63,675 bases of DNA. Origin: Methanobacteriota archaeon. Its GTDB lineage: Archaea; Halobacteriota; Methanomicrobia; Methanomicrobiales; Methanocorpusculaceae. The notes under the pieces were generated by a model, which saw nothing but the letters and a program-made list of their open reading frames with translations, was not told the origin of the DNA and did no database searches. The position numbers were made by a program, and so were the translations under genes. Below, in pieces: positions 1 to 9,164 of this stretch (position 1 is the first letter of the stretch; each line of letters opens with the position of its first letter). The stretch lies in the NCBI GenBank assembly GCA_023396065.1, contig JAEWXF010000019.1:1-63675 (forward strand), given 5' to 3'.

Positions 1-320
1 TCCGGAGATGAGATTCTTTGGATGTATGTGGGTAACCACGGAACAGCACGGAACACACCGAATTCCACGGAAAAAAGCACGGAATACCGCTTCGCTTACG
101 GAAAAAACGGAAAGACTAAGGAAGTGGGATGCTTCGGACCTCGTGCCGATACATTTTCCGAGATTCCCTGGATGTCAGGTGGTTACCGATATACGAACGA
201 AGATTCCAATGCCCTGAGTTTGTCCGTTTTTTCCGGAAGCGAAGCGGTTTTCCGTGTTTTTTCGGTGGAATTCCGTGTGGTCCGTGCTGTTCCGTGGTTA
301 CCCACATACGAACGAAGATT
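1..320. repeat. Dispersed long inverted repeat, left-end copy
   Basis: Two arms of about 88 nt (roughly 23-112 and 222-310) are near-perfect reverse complements. The left arm reads GTATGTGGGTAACCACGGAA onward and the right arm ends TTCCGTGGTTACCCACATAC. The spacer is about 110 nt. The first ~139 nt recur almost unchanged at 63472-63610, and the same module occurs at 37370-37690. Short open frames here are mirrored on both strands and have no protein character, so I regard the segment as non-coding. Confidence 0.85.
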
Positions 321-351
321 CTCCCACCCCCTTCCCTAAAACCCTCTCAGC

Positions 352-550
352 CAGAAAATATCATGATATCAATCACGAAAAACAGAAAAAATGTCAAAAC
401 ACTCTCCCTGAAAAACCATTCCCGGTTCGCCCTCTCCGGACCTCCATAAACGGGATCTGAGGCGATAAAACCGCCCCGGACATACCCCACCACCTCCAAA
501 AATCCTCTCTCCTCCCAAAAATACAGCCCGAATTCAGAATCCAACCCCAA
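352..550. repeat. Second dispersed intergenic repeat, copy 1
   Basis: This AT- and C-rich stretch lies at the 3' side of the FlaJ-like gene. It resembles 43703-43895. Both contain TATCATGATATCA, then GAAAAAATG(T/A)CAAAA, then CCACCACCTCC, then a CCCAAA-ATACA block ending near AATTCAGA. On the minus strand each copy can encode a 62-67 residue peptide starting MGL. That could be coincidence of a shared non-coding element or a diverged small-protein family. Confidence 0.5.
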
Positions 551-557
551 AATGGAG

Positions 558-2465
558 TTACATCACAAAGTATTTCACGACCACGATCACCACAAGCGCA
601 ACTGCCATCATAATACAGGCATGCTTCACCCCTGCCTTGATTGATCCCTCTCTCATCATACCGGCAACCAGTCCCGAGCAGAAACCATGGATAATCATAG
701 AGTGAAAGATCATACGGTTATACAGATCAATCGGCATCGCCCCTCCGACCGATGACCCGATCATGGACATCCCCTCATTTCCCTGCATCATAATCGGCAG
801 GAACTGAACCACAAGGATAACCTGTACGAAACAGAACACAAAAAATGCCATGTACGTAATCGTTACGTACAGCAGCATATCTCCCCGGCGCTCATTTTTC
901 AGCGTAACCGTATTTTTCGCATCCTCAGCGATAATATCGAACACCGACGACAGATGATTTGTGAACTTCTCCGCCTCCGAGATCAGAATAACCATTCTGT
1001 CCACCGCCGGCAGCAGCACACGCTCACTAAACCGCCGGATCACCGTCGATGTAAGTTCATTCCAGCGATACATCTGCTGCATCAGCTGAATCTCATTCAG
1101 AATATTACTCTTCCCATCCTTTGACATCAGATCAACGGCTTCGGGAATCGTCAGGTTGTGGCGGATGGAGGATGCCATCTGTTCCGCAAACTCAGGAACC
1201 GCCTCCTCCACGATCCGCTTTCGTTTCGCATACCCGGAGTAAAAGACCGCATAGGGAACCAGGGCAATCAGAACGGTTACAAAGAGGATATCCTCAATGG
1301 CTGCAACCCAACTCAGGAATGTATACGGCGAAAGCGGGACCTGCACAAAGATCAGGTACAACACCGCAAATACCGCGAGAGCTGCCGGGACACTGAACAG
1401 AAACACAAACTCCGGATGATTTTTCAGATACCCGATCGTATCCTCACGGAACTCACGGAACTTTACCCCTTTATCATATGCCGCAAGCTTCGCATACAGC
1501 GGAGACTCATCCGTCTCCGGAGCCCGCGTTGCCACATCCCGATACCGCTCATCTCTCTGTTTCTGCTTTGCGGTCTCCAAAGGAACCACCTCAGACTGGT
1601 CCGAGATCATATCCAGCAGCAGCAGAAACACGGCCGTTCCGAACGGAAGCATCAGATAAATGATCACTCCGAGAATCATCGGATCCGCACTGCTGAGCAT
1701 CCCCATCACCATCACCACGATGATAATGAACAGCGGACCGGCCACAAAGATGGTAATGTACATCTCCGCGATAACCCCGAGCGTATTCAGAAAAATTTTC
1801 TGGGAAATGCGCTTCTCTTCCCGCAGCTCAATGATTTTGGTGTACAGATAATCATCCGCAGTCCCGATCGTTTTCGTTGCCGACGACAACCCTGTCAGGA
1901 AAAAACGAAACTTGTTGGACGGTGTCGTCTCCGAAAGCCGCAGCACCGCAGAATAAAAGTCCAGAGAACTGCGTTCACAGTCAATAACAATCTGCTTGAG
2001 CTCAACGGCCGCCTCTCCGTAAAGAGATGAGTGAGCTGCCAGACTTTTGATAATCGGGTAGATATTTTCCCCGCTGTGGTGCAGCGTGTACAAATAGGTA
2101 ACCACATTGAACAGTGAATGATCGATTTTTGCAGCCCTGCTGCCGGACTCGATCTTCGGCAGAAGAAGAATGGCACTGTACGCGCCATATACCGCCACTC
2201 CGGAGATAACAAGCCAGATCAGCACGATCAGAATACCGAACGCCGGAAACACAAACAGGAACGAGAGCGGGATGATAAGCTGACTGAGATAGATCATCAG
2301 CATCAGCGTTGCAAGTCCGGAAAGTACTGCCGCAAGCAGGGCATACAGATACAGAATCTCCGGATCCATCTTCATCCGGGCAGAGAATATCTCTTTGCGC
2401 AGCTCATTCATACGTACATTTCTTCGCTCTTTCAGGCTGAGATTGGGCTTCACTCCGTATTTCAT
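558..2465 (-). CDS. Type II/IV secretion system F-domain membrane protein (FlaJ/ArlJ or TadC-like)
   Basis: The 635-residue polytopic membrane protein is the likely platform on which a type IV pilus or archaellum-like filament is assembled. Hydrophobic segment pairs occur at about residues 40-100, 235-285, 350-410 and 525-635, with soluble regions between, as in archaeal FlaJ/TadC proteins that carry two T2SF domains. The second cytoplasmic part contains EEAVPEFAEQMASSIRHNLT, a typical T2SF stretch. It lies 22 nt downstream of the FlaI-like ATPase gene, so they almost certainly work together. No complete fla/arl cluster is visible, so a pilus-like system is as likely as an archaellum. Confidence 0.85.
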   Translation of the reverse strand: MKYGVKPNLSLKERRNVRMNELRKEIFSARMKMDPEILYLYALLAAVLSGLATLMLMIYLSQLIIPLSFLFVFPAFGILIVLIWLVISGVAVYGAYSAILLLPKIESGSRAAKIDHSLFNVVTYLYTLHHSGENIYPIIKSLAAHSSLYGEAAVELKQIVIDCERSSLDFYSAVLRLSETTPSNKFRFFLTGLSSATKTIGTADDYLYTKIIELREEKRISQKIFLNTLGVIAEMYITIFVAGPLFIIIVVMVMGMLSSADPMILGVIIYLMLPFGTAVFLLLLDMISDQSEVVPLETAKQKQRDERYRDVATRAPETDESPLYAKLAAYDKGVKFREFREDTIGYLKNHPEFVFLFSVPAALAVFAVLYLIFVQVPLSPYTFLSWVAAIEDILFVTVLIALVPYAVFYSGYAKRKRIVEEAVPEFAEQMASSIRHNLTIPEAVDLMSKDGKSNILNEIQLMQQMYRWNELTSTVIRRFSERVLLPAVDRMVILISEAEKFTNHLSSVFDIIAEDAKNTVTLKNERRGDMLLYVTITYMAFFVFCFVQVILVVQFLPIMMQGNEGMSMIGSSVGGAMPIDLYNRMIFHSMIIHGFCSGLVAGMMREGSIKAGVKHACIMMAVALVVIVVVKYFVM

Positions 2466-2487
2466 AGATTGTTTCCGGCGGGCGGCA

Positions 2488-4329
2488 CTACCTCTTCATC
2501 AGTTTTGTGTTTTCCATTGCATCGATTGCTTTCTCGCTGCCGTCATGCAGTAACACCGTCAGATCATCCAGTGACGTGATGACCCTCGCCGGTAACGCGC
2601 TGTACATCCAGAGAAGATGGGCCACATCACGGTAATCACGAATCTGTTTCTCAACCATTCCAGTGAGAATCTTTTCTCTGATTCGTCTCTCCTCTTCAAT
2701 GACCGGTAACGTTCGTCCCGTCTGTTCGGCGATTCTGGCATACACCTCTGATCTGCCGGAGTATGTACCGGTATCAAGACCCGGACGGTATTTGAACACC
2801 GAGTTTACAATCACATTTTTATCCTCAGACAGGCCCACAATCTCCACAATTTCGTTACACCTGCGAATCTGGTTTCCTTCGCGGTACATCCGGATCTGGG
2901 AGACCACAATGTTCAATGACTCCATCATAGCCCTTGGTACATTCAGCGGTTCATTTCCCAGCCGGTGGATTGCCGAGTCCACATTTCCTGCATGCAGGGT
3001 TGAAAATGTCGTGTGGCCGGTGTTCATGGCCTGGAACAGTGTCTGGGCTTCAATACCCCTGACCTCACCTACCAGAATGTACTCAGGCCTCTGACGCATT
3101 GCAGCTTTCAGGAGATCAAACATCGTGATCTCGTTTTTCACCTCAGTCACGTTTGATACCTCCGGCGTGACGGTAGCAAGCCAGTTTTCATGCCGCAGGG
3201 TAATTTCCCGCGTATCTTCAATGGTCACGATCTTTGCAAGATGCGGGATGTACTGGGCCACTGCATTCAGAGCGGTCGTCTTTCCGGAAGCAGTTCCTCC
3301 AATGAACAGGATCGACTGATTGTACTCCACTGCCATCCAGAGGTATGCCATCTCCTCAATGGTGTAGGTTTTGTTCAGGATCAGATCAACCGGAGAGAAC
3401 GGAATCTCCCGGAACTTCCGGATCGTAAAGGAGGAGCCGTGACTGCTGACCTCACTGCCGTAGGTCAGCTGGGCCCGGGACCCGTCGGAGAGTGACGTAT
3501 CGACGATCGGCTGGGCATAGGAGATATGTTTTCCCGACCGCTGGGCAAACAGTACGACAAGGGAGTCGAGTTCTTTCTCATTTTCAAAGACGATCAATGT
3601 TCTGATGTTCCGGTATTTTCTGTGGAACAGAAACACCGGGGTCTTATATCCGTCGCAGGAGATATCCTCAATGTTCGGATCACGCCTGAGTGCATCGATA
3701 CGTCCCCATCCAAGCATATTTCTTTTCAGATAATATCTGAGCTTGTAGATGGTGACAGGCTCCGGAACGATCTGATACTTTTCAAATAACCGGTCAATCG
3801 TCCTGTTGATTGCATCGATCTGATCCTCTGTTGTCTGGATATCCTCTACAACCACGATGTCCCTGACATCTTCATGAATCCGTTCCAGGATATCCTTTTC
3901 AAACGGCGTTAAGGCCGGTTCACGGACGATGTAATAATACTCATTTGCCAGAGTATTTACAATCTGAATCTGTACGACGCCTTCCAAAATCCAGTATGTT
4001 TTGATCTCCGTATACCCTTCTTCGATGGCGTAATCAAGCAGGGATCCGTCGCGGTCAACATCATACTCGGGCAGAGTGGTGGTAACATGTTTTTTTTGAA
4101 AAGATAATCTGCGGGATTCTTTTTTCTGCGGTTTGTCCCGGGGTTCAGTCTGGAGTGTATCCGGCAGCCCGTCCTGAAATTCCGGAGCGGTATCCGGTTC
4201 TGCCACTAATGGGGTTTGTGTATCCGGCAGCCTGTCCTGGAATTCCGGAGCGGTATCCGGCTCTGCCACTAATGGGGTTTGTGTATCCGGACTCTCCTTT
4301 TCCTCTTTTCTCCTCCGGAACAGTTTCAT
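2488..4329 (-). CDS. Type II/IV secretion ATPase (FlaI/ArlI, VirB11/GspE family)
   Basis: This 613-residue cytoplasmic ATPase powers filament assembly with the FlaJ-like protein downstream. Walker A is GGTASGKTT at residues 344-352, followed by an acidic Asp box (TIEDTREITL) and a Walker B-like region (RPEYILVGEVRGIEA) with the His-box segment TGHTTFSTLHAGN. The N-terminal ~80 residues are low complexity and charged, and include two copies of a 21-residue unit (PDTQTPLVAEPDTAPEF...). The conserved core begins near residue 90. It follows the pilin gene by about 36 nt and precedes the membrane partner by 22 nt, consistent with one transcription unit. Confidence 0.9.
   Translation of the reverse strand: MKLFRRRKEEKESPDTQTPLVAEPDTAPEFQDRLPDTQTPLVAEPDTAPEFQDGLPDTLQTEPRDKPQKKESRRLSFQKKHVTTTLPEYDVDRDGSLLDYAIEEGYTEIKTYWILEGVVQIQIVNTLANEYYYIVREPALTPFEKDILERIHEDVRDIVVVEDIQTTEDQIDAINRTIDRLFEKYQIVPEPVTIYKLRYYLKRNMLGWGRIDALRRDPNIEDISCDGYKTPVFLFHRKYRNIRTLIVFENEKELDSLVVLFAQRSGKHISYAQPIVDTSLSDGSRAQLTYGSEVSSHGSSFTIRKFREIPFSPVDLILNKTYTIEEMAYLWMAVEYNQSILFIGGTASGKTTALNAVAQYIPHLAKIVTIEDTREITLRHENWLATVTPEVSNVTEVKNEITMFDLLKAAMRQRPEYILVGEVRGIEAQTLFQAMNTGHTTFSTLHAGNVDSAIHRLGNEPLNVPRAMMESLNIVVSQIRMYREGNQIRRCNEIVEIVGLSEDKNVIVNSVFKYRPGLDTGTYSGRSEVYARIAEQTGRTLPVIEEERRIREKILTGMVEKQIRDYRDVAHLLWMYSALPARVITSLDDLTVLLHDGSEKAIDAMENTKLMKR
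4159..4291 (-). repeat. 63-nt tandem duplication in the FlaI-like gene
   Basis: Two adjacent 63-nt copies (offset seen between GTCCTGAAATTCC at 4171 and GTCCTGGAATTCC at 4234) encode two 21-residue units in the N-terminal tail of the ATPase. The copies differ at only a few bases. This suggests a recent in-frame duplication of a flexible, acidic/proline-containing linker. Confidence 0.85.
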
Positions 4330-4365
4330 TTTTTCCTCTGCAGATATCTGTTGAAATATTTCTGT

Positions 4366-4803
4366 TTATGAAAACATCAGTTTGGTATTTTTCAGTAACA
4401 CCACTGAATTATCGGTGAATGTTCCCTTTACCATAACAAAGTTCGAGCCGGTAAGCCCTATTGCCAGATTCGTATAGGTAATCGGCGATCCAACGACTGC
4501 TTTTTTCTCCTGTGAGATCATTCCTCCGCTACCTCCGTCAATATAGAGGGTAATTATTCTCAGGGTTTCTGCGTCCGCACCGCCAAACACCATCACCACA
4601 ATATCATTTCCGGACAACTGCACATTCATCTGTACATCTTTTTCCTGCTGCAGATCGGTCATAACATTTGACATAACCAGAAAACCTGCAGCTACCAGTA
4701 CAATTACCACAACAGCAACCAGTATGATTCCTATAGCCGGAGAGATACCACTATCCCACTTCACCCCTGTATTTCGCTCAGGCATCATCAATGGACTTTT
4801 CAT
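4366..4803 (-). CDS. Archaeal type IV pilin-like protein
   Basis: From the ATG at 4803 the product is about 145 residues. It has a short leader, then ISPAIGIILVAVVVIVLVAA, the hydrophobic alpha-helix typical of archaeal type IV pilin N-termini (Pilin_N/DUF1628-like). Cleavage is expected just before ISPAIG, after the Gly of WDSG, and the remainder is a small beta-rich domain. An upstream in-frame extension to 4986 is possible but looks non-coding and would run into the divergent promoter region. The gene heads the FlaI-FlaJ transcription unit, which suggests it is a substrate of that machine. The start is uncertain (4803, 4788 or 4860). Confidence 0.7.
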   Translation of the reverse strand: MKSPLMMPERNTGVKWDSGISPAIGIILVAVVVIVLVAAGFLVMSNVMTDLQQEKDVQMNVQLSGNDIVVMVFGGADAETLRIITLYIDGGSGGMISQEKKAVVGSPITYTNLAIGLTGSNFVMVKGTFTDNSVVLLKNTKLMFS

Positions 4804-5022
4804 TGTATATTCAGTGTCCCATATTTCTCGAAGTGCCGGCAGAAACCCGCAGTCTTCAGACATCACATTTCGCAGCAGTACACTATTTTTCTTATTGTAG
4901 TTGGAAGTCTTCACTATATATGGGTTTGTTCCGTCCGTATAGTAACTAACAATTTTTTGTGTTCTATACCTCTTTTGGATTTCCAAGAAAAACTATTACC
5001 TTATACAACGTATCTCATACCT

Positions 5023-5871
5023 ATGTGTCCTGCGACTACCCGGGGTGTGTATTTCCCGTCATATGTTCCATCGCTGGATAAAATTCTGGGCGGCGGCATT
5101 CAGGTAGGGTCTACTCTAATTGTTCTCTCAGAACCCGGTGCCGGAGGTTCTGAACTTCTTCACGCATCTTCTCTTGCGTATTATCAGCATAGAGACAGGA
5201 ATTATCCTCCGGAACCCGGTACGGATGATCCGCAGAAGCTCTATTATATCTCCCCCACTATGAGCCGGGAGATGTTTCTCCGGCGAATGTCAGAGCAGTT
5301 TCATCAGAATCTGTTTGAGGTTGCGGATAATTTTGATCAGTATGTTCACTATGTGGACCTCGGGGAACATTTTTTTTCCCGGACGATGGTGCCACAGGCC
5401 TGGTACTCCCCGGAAACGATCAGTCCGGACCTGCCCTCCCGATCCGATAATTACGGCGGTATGACGATTCTTCTGGAAATACTGGAGGCGATTCCGAAGA
5501 AAAGCCTTGTTCTGATTGATGCTTTTACCCCCATTATCCCCTATTATATGCGGAGTCAGAATGAGTGGGCCGAGCTGATTGCCATTCTCCGGGGTCTTAC
5601 CCGGGTTGCCAAACACTGGGGATCTACGATTGTTATTCTCCTGGCAGCGGGTGTCCTTCAGCAGGATAAAGAGATCGAGCTTCTCGAGTGTTTTGACGGG
5701 GCGTTCCGCTTTTTCTGGCAGAAAAATACCGCACAGACCCGTCAGCGGCAGATGTATATTGAGAAGTTTTCCGGTCTTCTTCCGACGCTGGATCCCCGGG
5801 ATGTTGTAACGTTTAACATCAATATCTCAAATGCCGGATTTGAAATTACGAATCTGCGGGTGGTGTCGTAA
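5023..5871 (+). CDS. KaiC/RecA-fold protein with degenerate P-loop
   Basis: The 282-residue protein begins with the KaiC/RadA-like signature of a short strand then SLDKILGGGIQVGSTLIVLS, but the following loop reads EPGAGGSELL. The Walker A lysine is therefore absent. A Walker B-like strand is KKSLVLIDAFT. I chose 5023 over the upstream start at 4957 because the conserved fold starts just after it and a TATA-like sequence (CCTTATACAA) lies about 20 nt upstream, compatible with a leaderless message. It is divergent from the pilin-FlaI-FlaJ unit and 2 nt from a second KaiC-like gene. An ArlH-like regulatory role is inference. Confidence 0.6.
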   Translation: MCPATTRGVYFPSYVPSLDKILGGGIQVGSTLIVLSEPGAGGSELLHASSLAYYQHRDRNYPPEPGTDDPQKLYYISPTMSREMFLRRMSEQFHQNLFEVADNFDQYVHYVDLGEHFFSRTMVPQAWYSPETISPDLPSRSDNYGGMTILLEILEAIPKKSLVLIDAFTPIIPYYMRSQNEWAELIAILRGLTRVAKHWGSTIVILLAAGVLQQDKEIELLECFDGAFRFFWQKNTAQTRQRQMYIEKFSGLLPTLDPRDVVTFNINISNAGFEITNLRVVS

Positions 5872-5873
5872 CG

Positions 5874-6602
5874 ATGCCGCATGATCTGATTCGTCTGTAT
5901 GGTGATACGCCGATCCCAACCGGTGTTCCCGGCCTTGATGAGATGATCGGCGGAGGATTTGTACCCTATACGGTTGCCGCCCTGATCTCCGAAATCGGAA
6001 CCGGTCGGACAACGTTTGCGATGCAGTACCTGTACGAAGGTTTGAAAAACGGTGAATCCTGTCTCTACGTCAGTATGACTCACACGACGGCCAGACTGAA
6101 GCAACGTTTTGTCACGTTGTATCCGGAAACTGAGGGGTATCTGGACTCCCGGCTTCATTTTTACAAACTTGATACGAACAAGTTTGATTCCTTCTCCTAT
6201 TATCTGGGGAACCGTATCCCGGAACTGATTCGTACACTCAGGGTATCGCGTCTGGTGATTGATACCCTTACAATGTATGAAAATCTGTTGCTGAACAGTC
6301 CCGGATTCACGGATCTGCTTCTCTATCGTCTGTATGTGGCGTTGAAGTCCGAGGAGTGTACCTCGCTCATTATCGTATCCCCTGATCCTTCAAATCCTCT
6401 GCATACCAGACTGGGTCTGACGGAAAAGTTTGCCGATACAACCATGTTTATGTTCCGCGAGTTTCCGGATCATGACTATCTCCAGGCCTACCGCACGATA
6501 TTTCTGGTACTGAAGTCACAGTATAGTGTTCACTCTCGTGTCGGAAAACTTGTGGAGTACGGGGAACTGGGGCATCTCTCTCTTGTCCGGCCCGATCCCT
6601 GA
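5874..6602 (+). CDS. KaiC/RecA-fold protein with Lys-to-Arg P-loop
   Basis: This 242-residue KaiC-like protein opens with TGVPGLDEMIGGGFVPY, the usual KaiC/RadA strand, followed by EIGTGRTTFAMQYLYEG. The P-loop lysine is replaced by Arg (GTGRTT instead of GxGKT/S). It also has the KaiC-like NGESCLYVSM strand and a VSRLVIDTLT Walker B-like strand. It starts 2 nt after the neighbouring KaiC-like gene, so the pair is co-transcribed and may form a heteromer. Altered P-loops in both suggest nucleotide sensing or scaffolding rather than strong ATP hydrolysis; that is inference. Confidence 0.65.
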   Translation: MPHDLIRLYGDTPIPTGVPGLDEMIGGGFVPYTVAALISEIGTGRTTFAMQYLYEGLKNGESCLYVSMTHTTARLKQRFVTLYPETEGYLDSRLHFYKLDTNKFDSFSYYLGNRIPELIRTLRVSRLVIDTLTMYENLLLNSPGFTDLLLYRLYVALKSEECTSLIIVSPDPSNPLHTRLGLTEKFADTTMFMFREFPDHDYLQAYRTIFLVLKSQYSVHSRVGKLVEYGELGHLSLVRPDP

Positions 6603-6803
6603 TCTGTGTTCCTTTTTTTGCAGCGCTCCCGTTTGCTTTCCTTTTTTCGTGTGTGTTTTGTCCATACGGATGTACCCGTATCTTTGCACGTGAAGTACAC
6701 AAAAAATTGCCGGGATTTTCCGGCAAACTCTACCGCGCGAGAAATATATCTGCCCCTCTTCCCCTCCTTTGGCAGGTACATCGGCTGACAGGGAAACAGC
6801 AAG

Positions 6804-6850
6804 TATAAACTGTAATGTTCACCAAATATTATGTTGCCGTGAGAGGAGGG
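6804..6850 (+). promoter_or_regulatory. Likely promoter and RBS of the ATP synthase operon
   Basis: TATAAA at 6804-6809 lies about 46 nt upstream of the first ATG, which places transcription start near 6830. A strong Shine-Dalgarno sequence, GGAGGG at 6845-6850, is 4 nt before the ATG at 6855. A second AT-rich box (GAAATATATC, 6741-6750) could be an alternative promoter. The rest of 6603-6854 shows no gene. Confidence 0.5.
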
Positions 6851-6854
6851 TTGG

Positions 6855-7184
6855 ATGAAAACTGAGGTTCTGAAAAGCATCAAAGAAACCGAAGCCCAAA
6901 GTAAATCCACGATCACTGCAGCAGAAGCCGAACGCGAGCAGATTCTTGCAAACGCGAGGGCAGAAGCTGACAATCTGATTGCCAAGGCAACATCTGTTGC
7001 CGAGGATTACAAAAAGCAGCGTATTTCGGATGCACGGAATGTAGCAACAGCAAAGCATGCCGCAATTGTTGCTCAGGGAAAGGCAGACGCCGAGTCCCTG
7101 ATTGCACAGGGAAGTAAAAAACTTCCGCAGGCATCTTCACTGTTCGTAGAGCGGTTTAAGGAGAAACTGCATGTTTCAGCCTAA
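6855..7184 (+). CDS. ahaH: A-type ATP synthase subunit H
   Basis: This 109-residue, almost wholly helical, charged protein (for example EAQSKSTITAAEAEREQIL) has the Ala/Glu/Lys-rich coiled-coil composition of the archaeal ATP synthase H subunit. H pairs with E to form the peripheral stalks that hold the A1 head against rotation. It is the first gene of the nine-gene operon, preceded by GGAGGG. Its last codons overlap the start of ahaI by 14 nt, which suggests translational coupling. Confidence 0.85.
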   Translation: MKTEVLKSIKETEAQSKSTITAAEAEREQILANARAEADNLIAKATSVAEDYKKQRISDARNVATAKHAAIVAQGKADAESLIAQGSKKLPQASSLFVERFKEKLHVSA

Positions 7185-9159
7185 ACCGATGACGCATCTG
7201 CTTATTGCAGCGCCAAAGGAGCAGATGGCGTCAGTAGTGACCGAATTATACCGTCACCGAGTCTTCCACATAACTGATTTTGTTGACCAGGGCAAGGATG
7301 GATACGAAGGTGTCCGCTTAGGAACCCCTCTTGAAGGGGCCGGCGAGCTTTCGACCAGCCTGCTGAAAATCCGTTCCATTGAGAACGTATTTCAGACCAG
7401 CCCTGAAACGTTGTTTGATGCCCCCAAACGCCCTGTGGCCACGATCCGGGAAGCAATTGAGCGTGAGCTTCCTGCAATCGAAGCAGAAGTAAACGACCTC
7501 ACGGTACAGCGGTCGTCTGCAGAGAGCCGTCTGAGGGAATGTGAACAACGTATCGCTGAGCTGAAACCATTTGCACTCGTGCCCCTTGAGATGGATCTCT
7601 ATCGCGGCTACGAGGCAGTCTCTGCCCTTGCCGGATACATTGCAAAAGATGTCGCCCTTGAAGTTCCGCATGAAAAATACTATGCGGCACAGAAAGAGGG
7701 GAACTTCCTTGTAGTGTTTGTCCAGAAAAAGGATCTTGCCGAGACGGAAAAAGTGCTTGCAGATGCAGATTTCCAGTCGGTAACCATACCGAATGAAACC
7801 GGATCCGTCAAAGCGGCTATTGACAAATATACCGCCGAGATGGGTCAGCAGAAAGCAGCACTGGATGCAGCAAATGCAAAAATATCCGAGCTCAAAACAA
7901 AATATGCCGACTTACTCGCCGCATGCGACGAAGTACTGTCCGGCGATGTGGAACGTGCCGAAGCCCCGCTGCGGTTCGCAACGACTGAGGAAGCATTCGT
8001 CATTGACGGATGGGTTCCTGCAGATCATATCGAACCGATCACCGCAGGTCTGACACAAGCTACCGGTGGACGCGCGTACGTTACCGTCGATGACGAAGAC
8101 GTCGTTGACGCAACTGAAATCCCGGTGGAGTACAACAATCCATCGTTCGCAAAACCGACTGAACTTTTCATGGACGTCTATGCACGTCCAAGATATAATG
8201 AACTTGACCCGACACTCATCTTAGCAGTCATGTTTCCGATATTTTTCGGTGTGATTGTCGGAGATGTGGGGTATGGTATCATCTTCCTGATTCTATCGCT
8301 TCTTGTCCGCAAGATGGCGATGTTCAAGGGAGAGGGTGGCAGAAACCTCATTAAAATTCTGATCGGTTCAAGTATCTCAACCATATTCTTCGGACTTATT
8401 TATAGTGAGTGCTTAGGATATGCTCTGCCCTGGCATGCACTGGTATTCCAGCGCCACTTAGCCATCGGGGCGGACGCCGCTGCCCATGCAAGCGGACCAG
8501 ATGCAATTCCCATGCTGATCATCTCCGTATGGATTGGTATTGCATACATTACCGTTGGCCGTATCTTCGGAATGATCAATCATCACAGGATGGATCATCC
8601 GGGACCCCACAGATCAAAGGCCGTTATGGCACAGTTTGGATGGATTCTCATTCTTTGGGGACTCCTTGCAATGATCTGGTCGTTCTTCCCGATCCCGATG
8701 ATGCTCGACTTAACCCAGACCCCGATGATCGTATCCGGTCTGAATGTCGGTGCACTCGCAGGCCTTGTTCTCTTAATCATCGGATGTGTGTTCCTTGCAC
8801 GCGAGAATATTCTCGATCTGATGGAAATCCCGACAATTATTTCCCATGGACTTTCGTTCTGCCGTCTTACCGCAGTAGGTCTGTCCTCGGTTGCAATCGC
8901 AATGGTCGTCAACTACCTGTCCTTTGGTATGTTCATTACCCCTGCGCTTGAAAACCTCGATGCAGTCGGTGTAATAATGATCATCGTCGGTGTCCTCATA
9001 TTCATATGCGGTCACGCCCTCAACGTAGGTCTGGGTCTCTTAGGTGGAGGTCTTCACTCGATTCGTCTGCACTACGTTGAATTCTTCACCAAGTTCTATG
9101 TTGGTGGAGGAATCAAGTACAATCCGTTTGGACTTAAACGCAAATTCTCGGAGGAATAA
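7171..9159 (+). CDS. ahaI: A-type ATP synthase subunit I (membrane stator subunit a)
   Basis: The 662-residue membrane subunit provides the ion path of the A0 motor. Residues 1-320 form the cytoplasmic part, including a coiled coil around 75-130 (AIEAEVNDLTVQRSSAESRL). The C-terminal half contains the hydrophobic helices, starting near ILAVMFPIFFGVIVGDVGYG and including the conserved GLSFCRLTAVGLSSVAIA stretch with its essential Arg. Length and domain order match archaeal V-type subunit I/a proteins. It overlaps ahaH and is 5 nt from ahaK. Confidence 0.95.
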   Translation: MFQPKPMTHLLIAAPKEQMASVVTELYRHRVFHITDFVDQGKDGYEGVRLGTPLEGAGELSTSLLKIRSIENVFQTSPETLFDAPKRPVATIREAIERELPAIEAEVNDLTVQRSSAESRLRECEQRIAELKPFALVPLEMDLYRGYEAVSALAGYIAKDVALEVPHEKYYAAQKEGNFLVVFVQKKDLAETEKVLADADFQSVTIPNETGSVKAAIDKYTAEMGQQKAALDAANAKISELKTKYADLLAACDEVLSGDVERAEAPLRFATTEEAFVIDGWVPADHIEPITAGLTQATGGRAYVTVDDEDVVDATEIPVEYNNPSFAKPTELFMDVYARPRYNELDPTLILAVMFPIFFGVIVGDVGYGIIFLILSLLVRKMAMFKGEGGRNLIKILIGSSISTIFFGLIYSECLGYALPWHALVFQRHLAIGADAAAHASGPDAIPMLIISVWIGIAYITVGRIFGMINHHRMDHPGPHRSKAVMAQFGWILILWGLLAMIWSFFPIPMMLDLTQTPMIVSGLNVGALAGLVLLIIGCVFLARENILDLMEIPTIISHGLSFCRLTAVGLSSVAIAMVVNYLSFGMFITPALENLDAVGVIMIIVGVLIFICGHALNVGLGLLGGGLHSIRLHYVEFFTKFYVGGGIKYNPFGLKRKFSEE

Positions 9160-9164
9160 ATACT

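Noticed and set aside
8..460. Overlapping short frames in the left repeat
   Set aside because: Frames exist on both strands because of the palindrome, and equivalent frames appear in each repeat copy without coding character or RBS.
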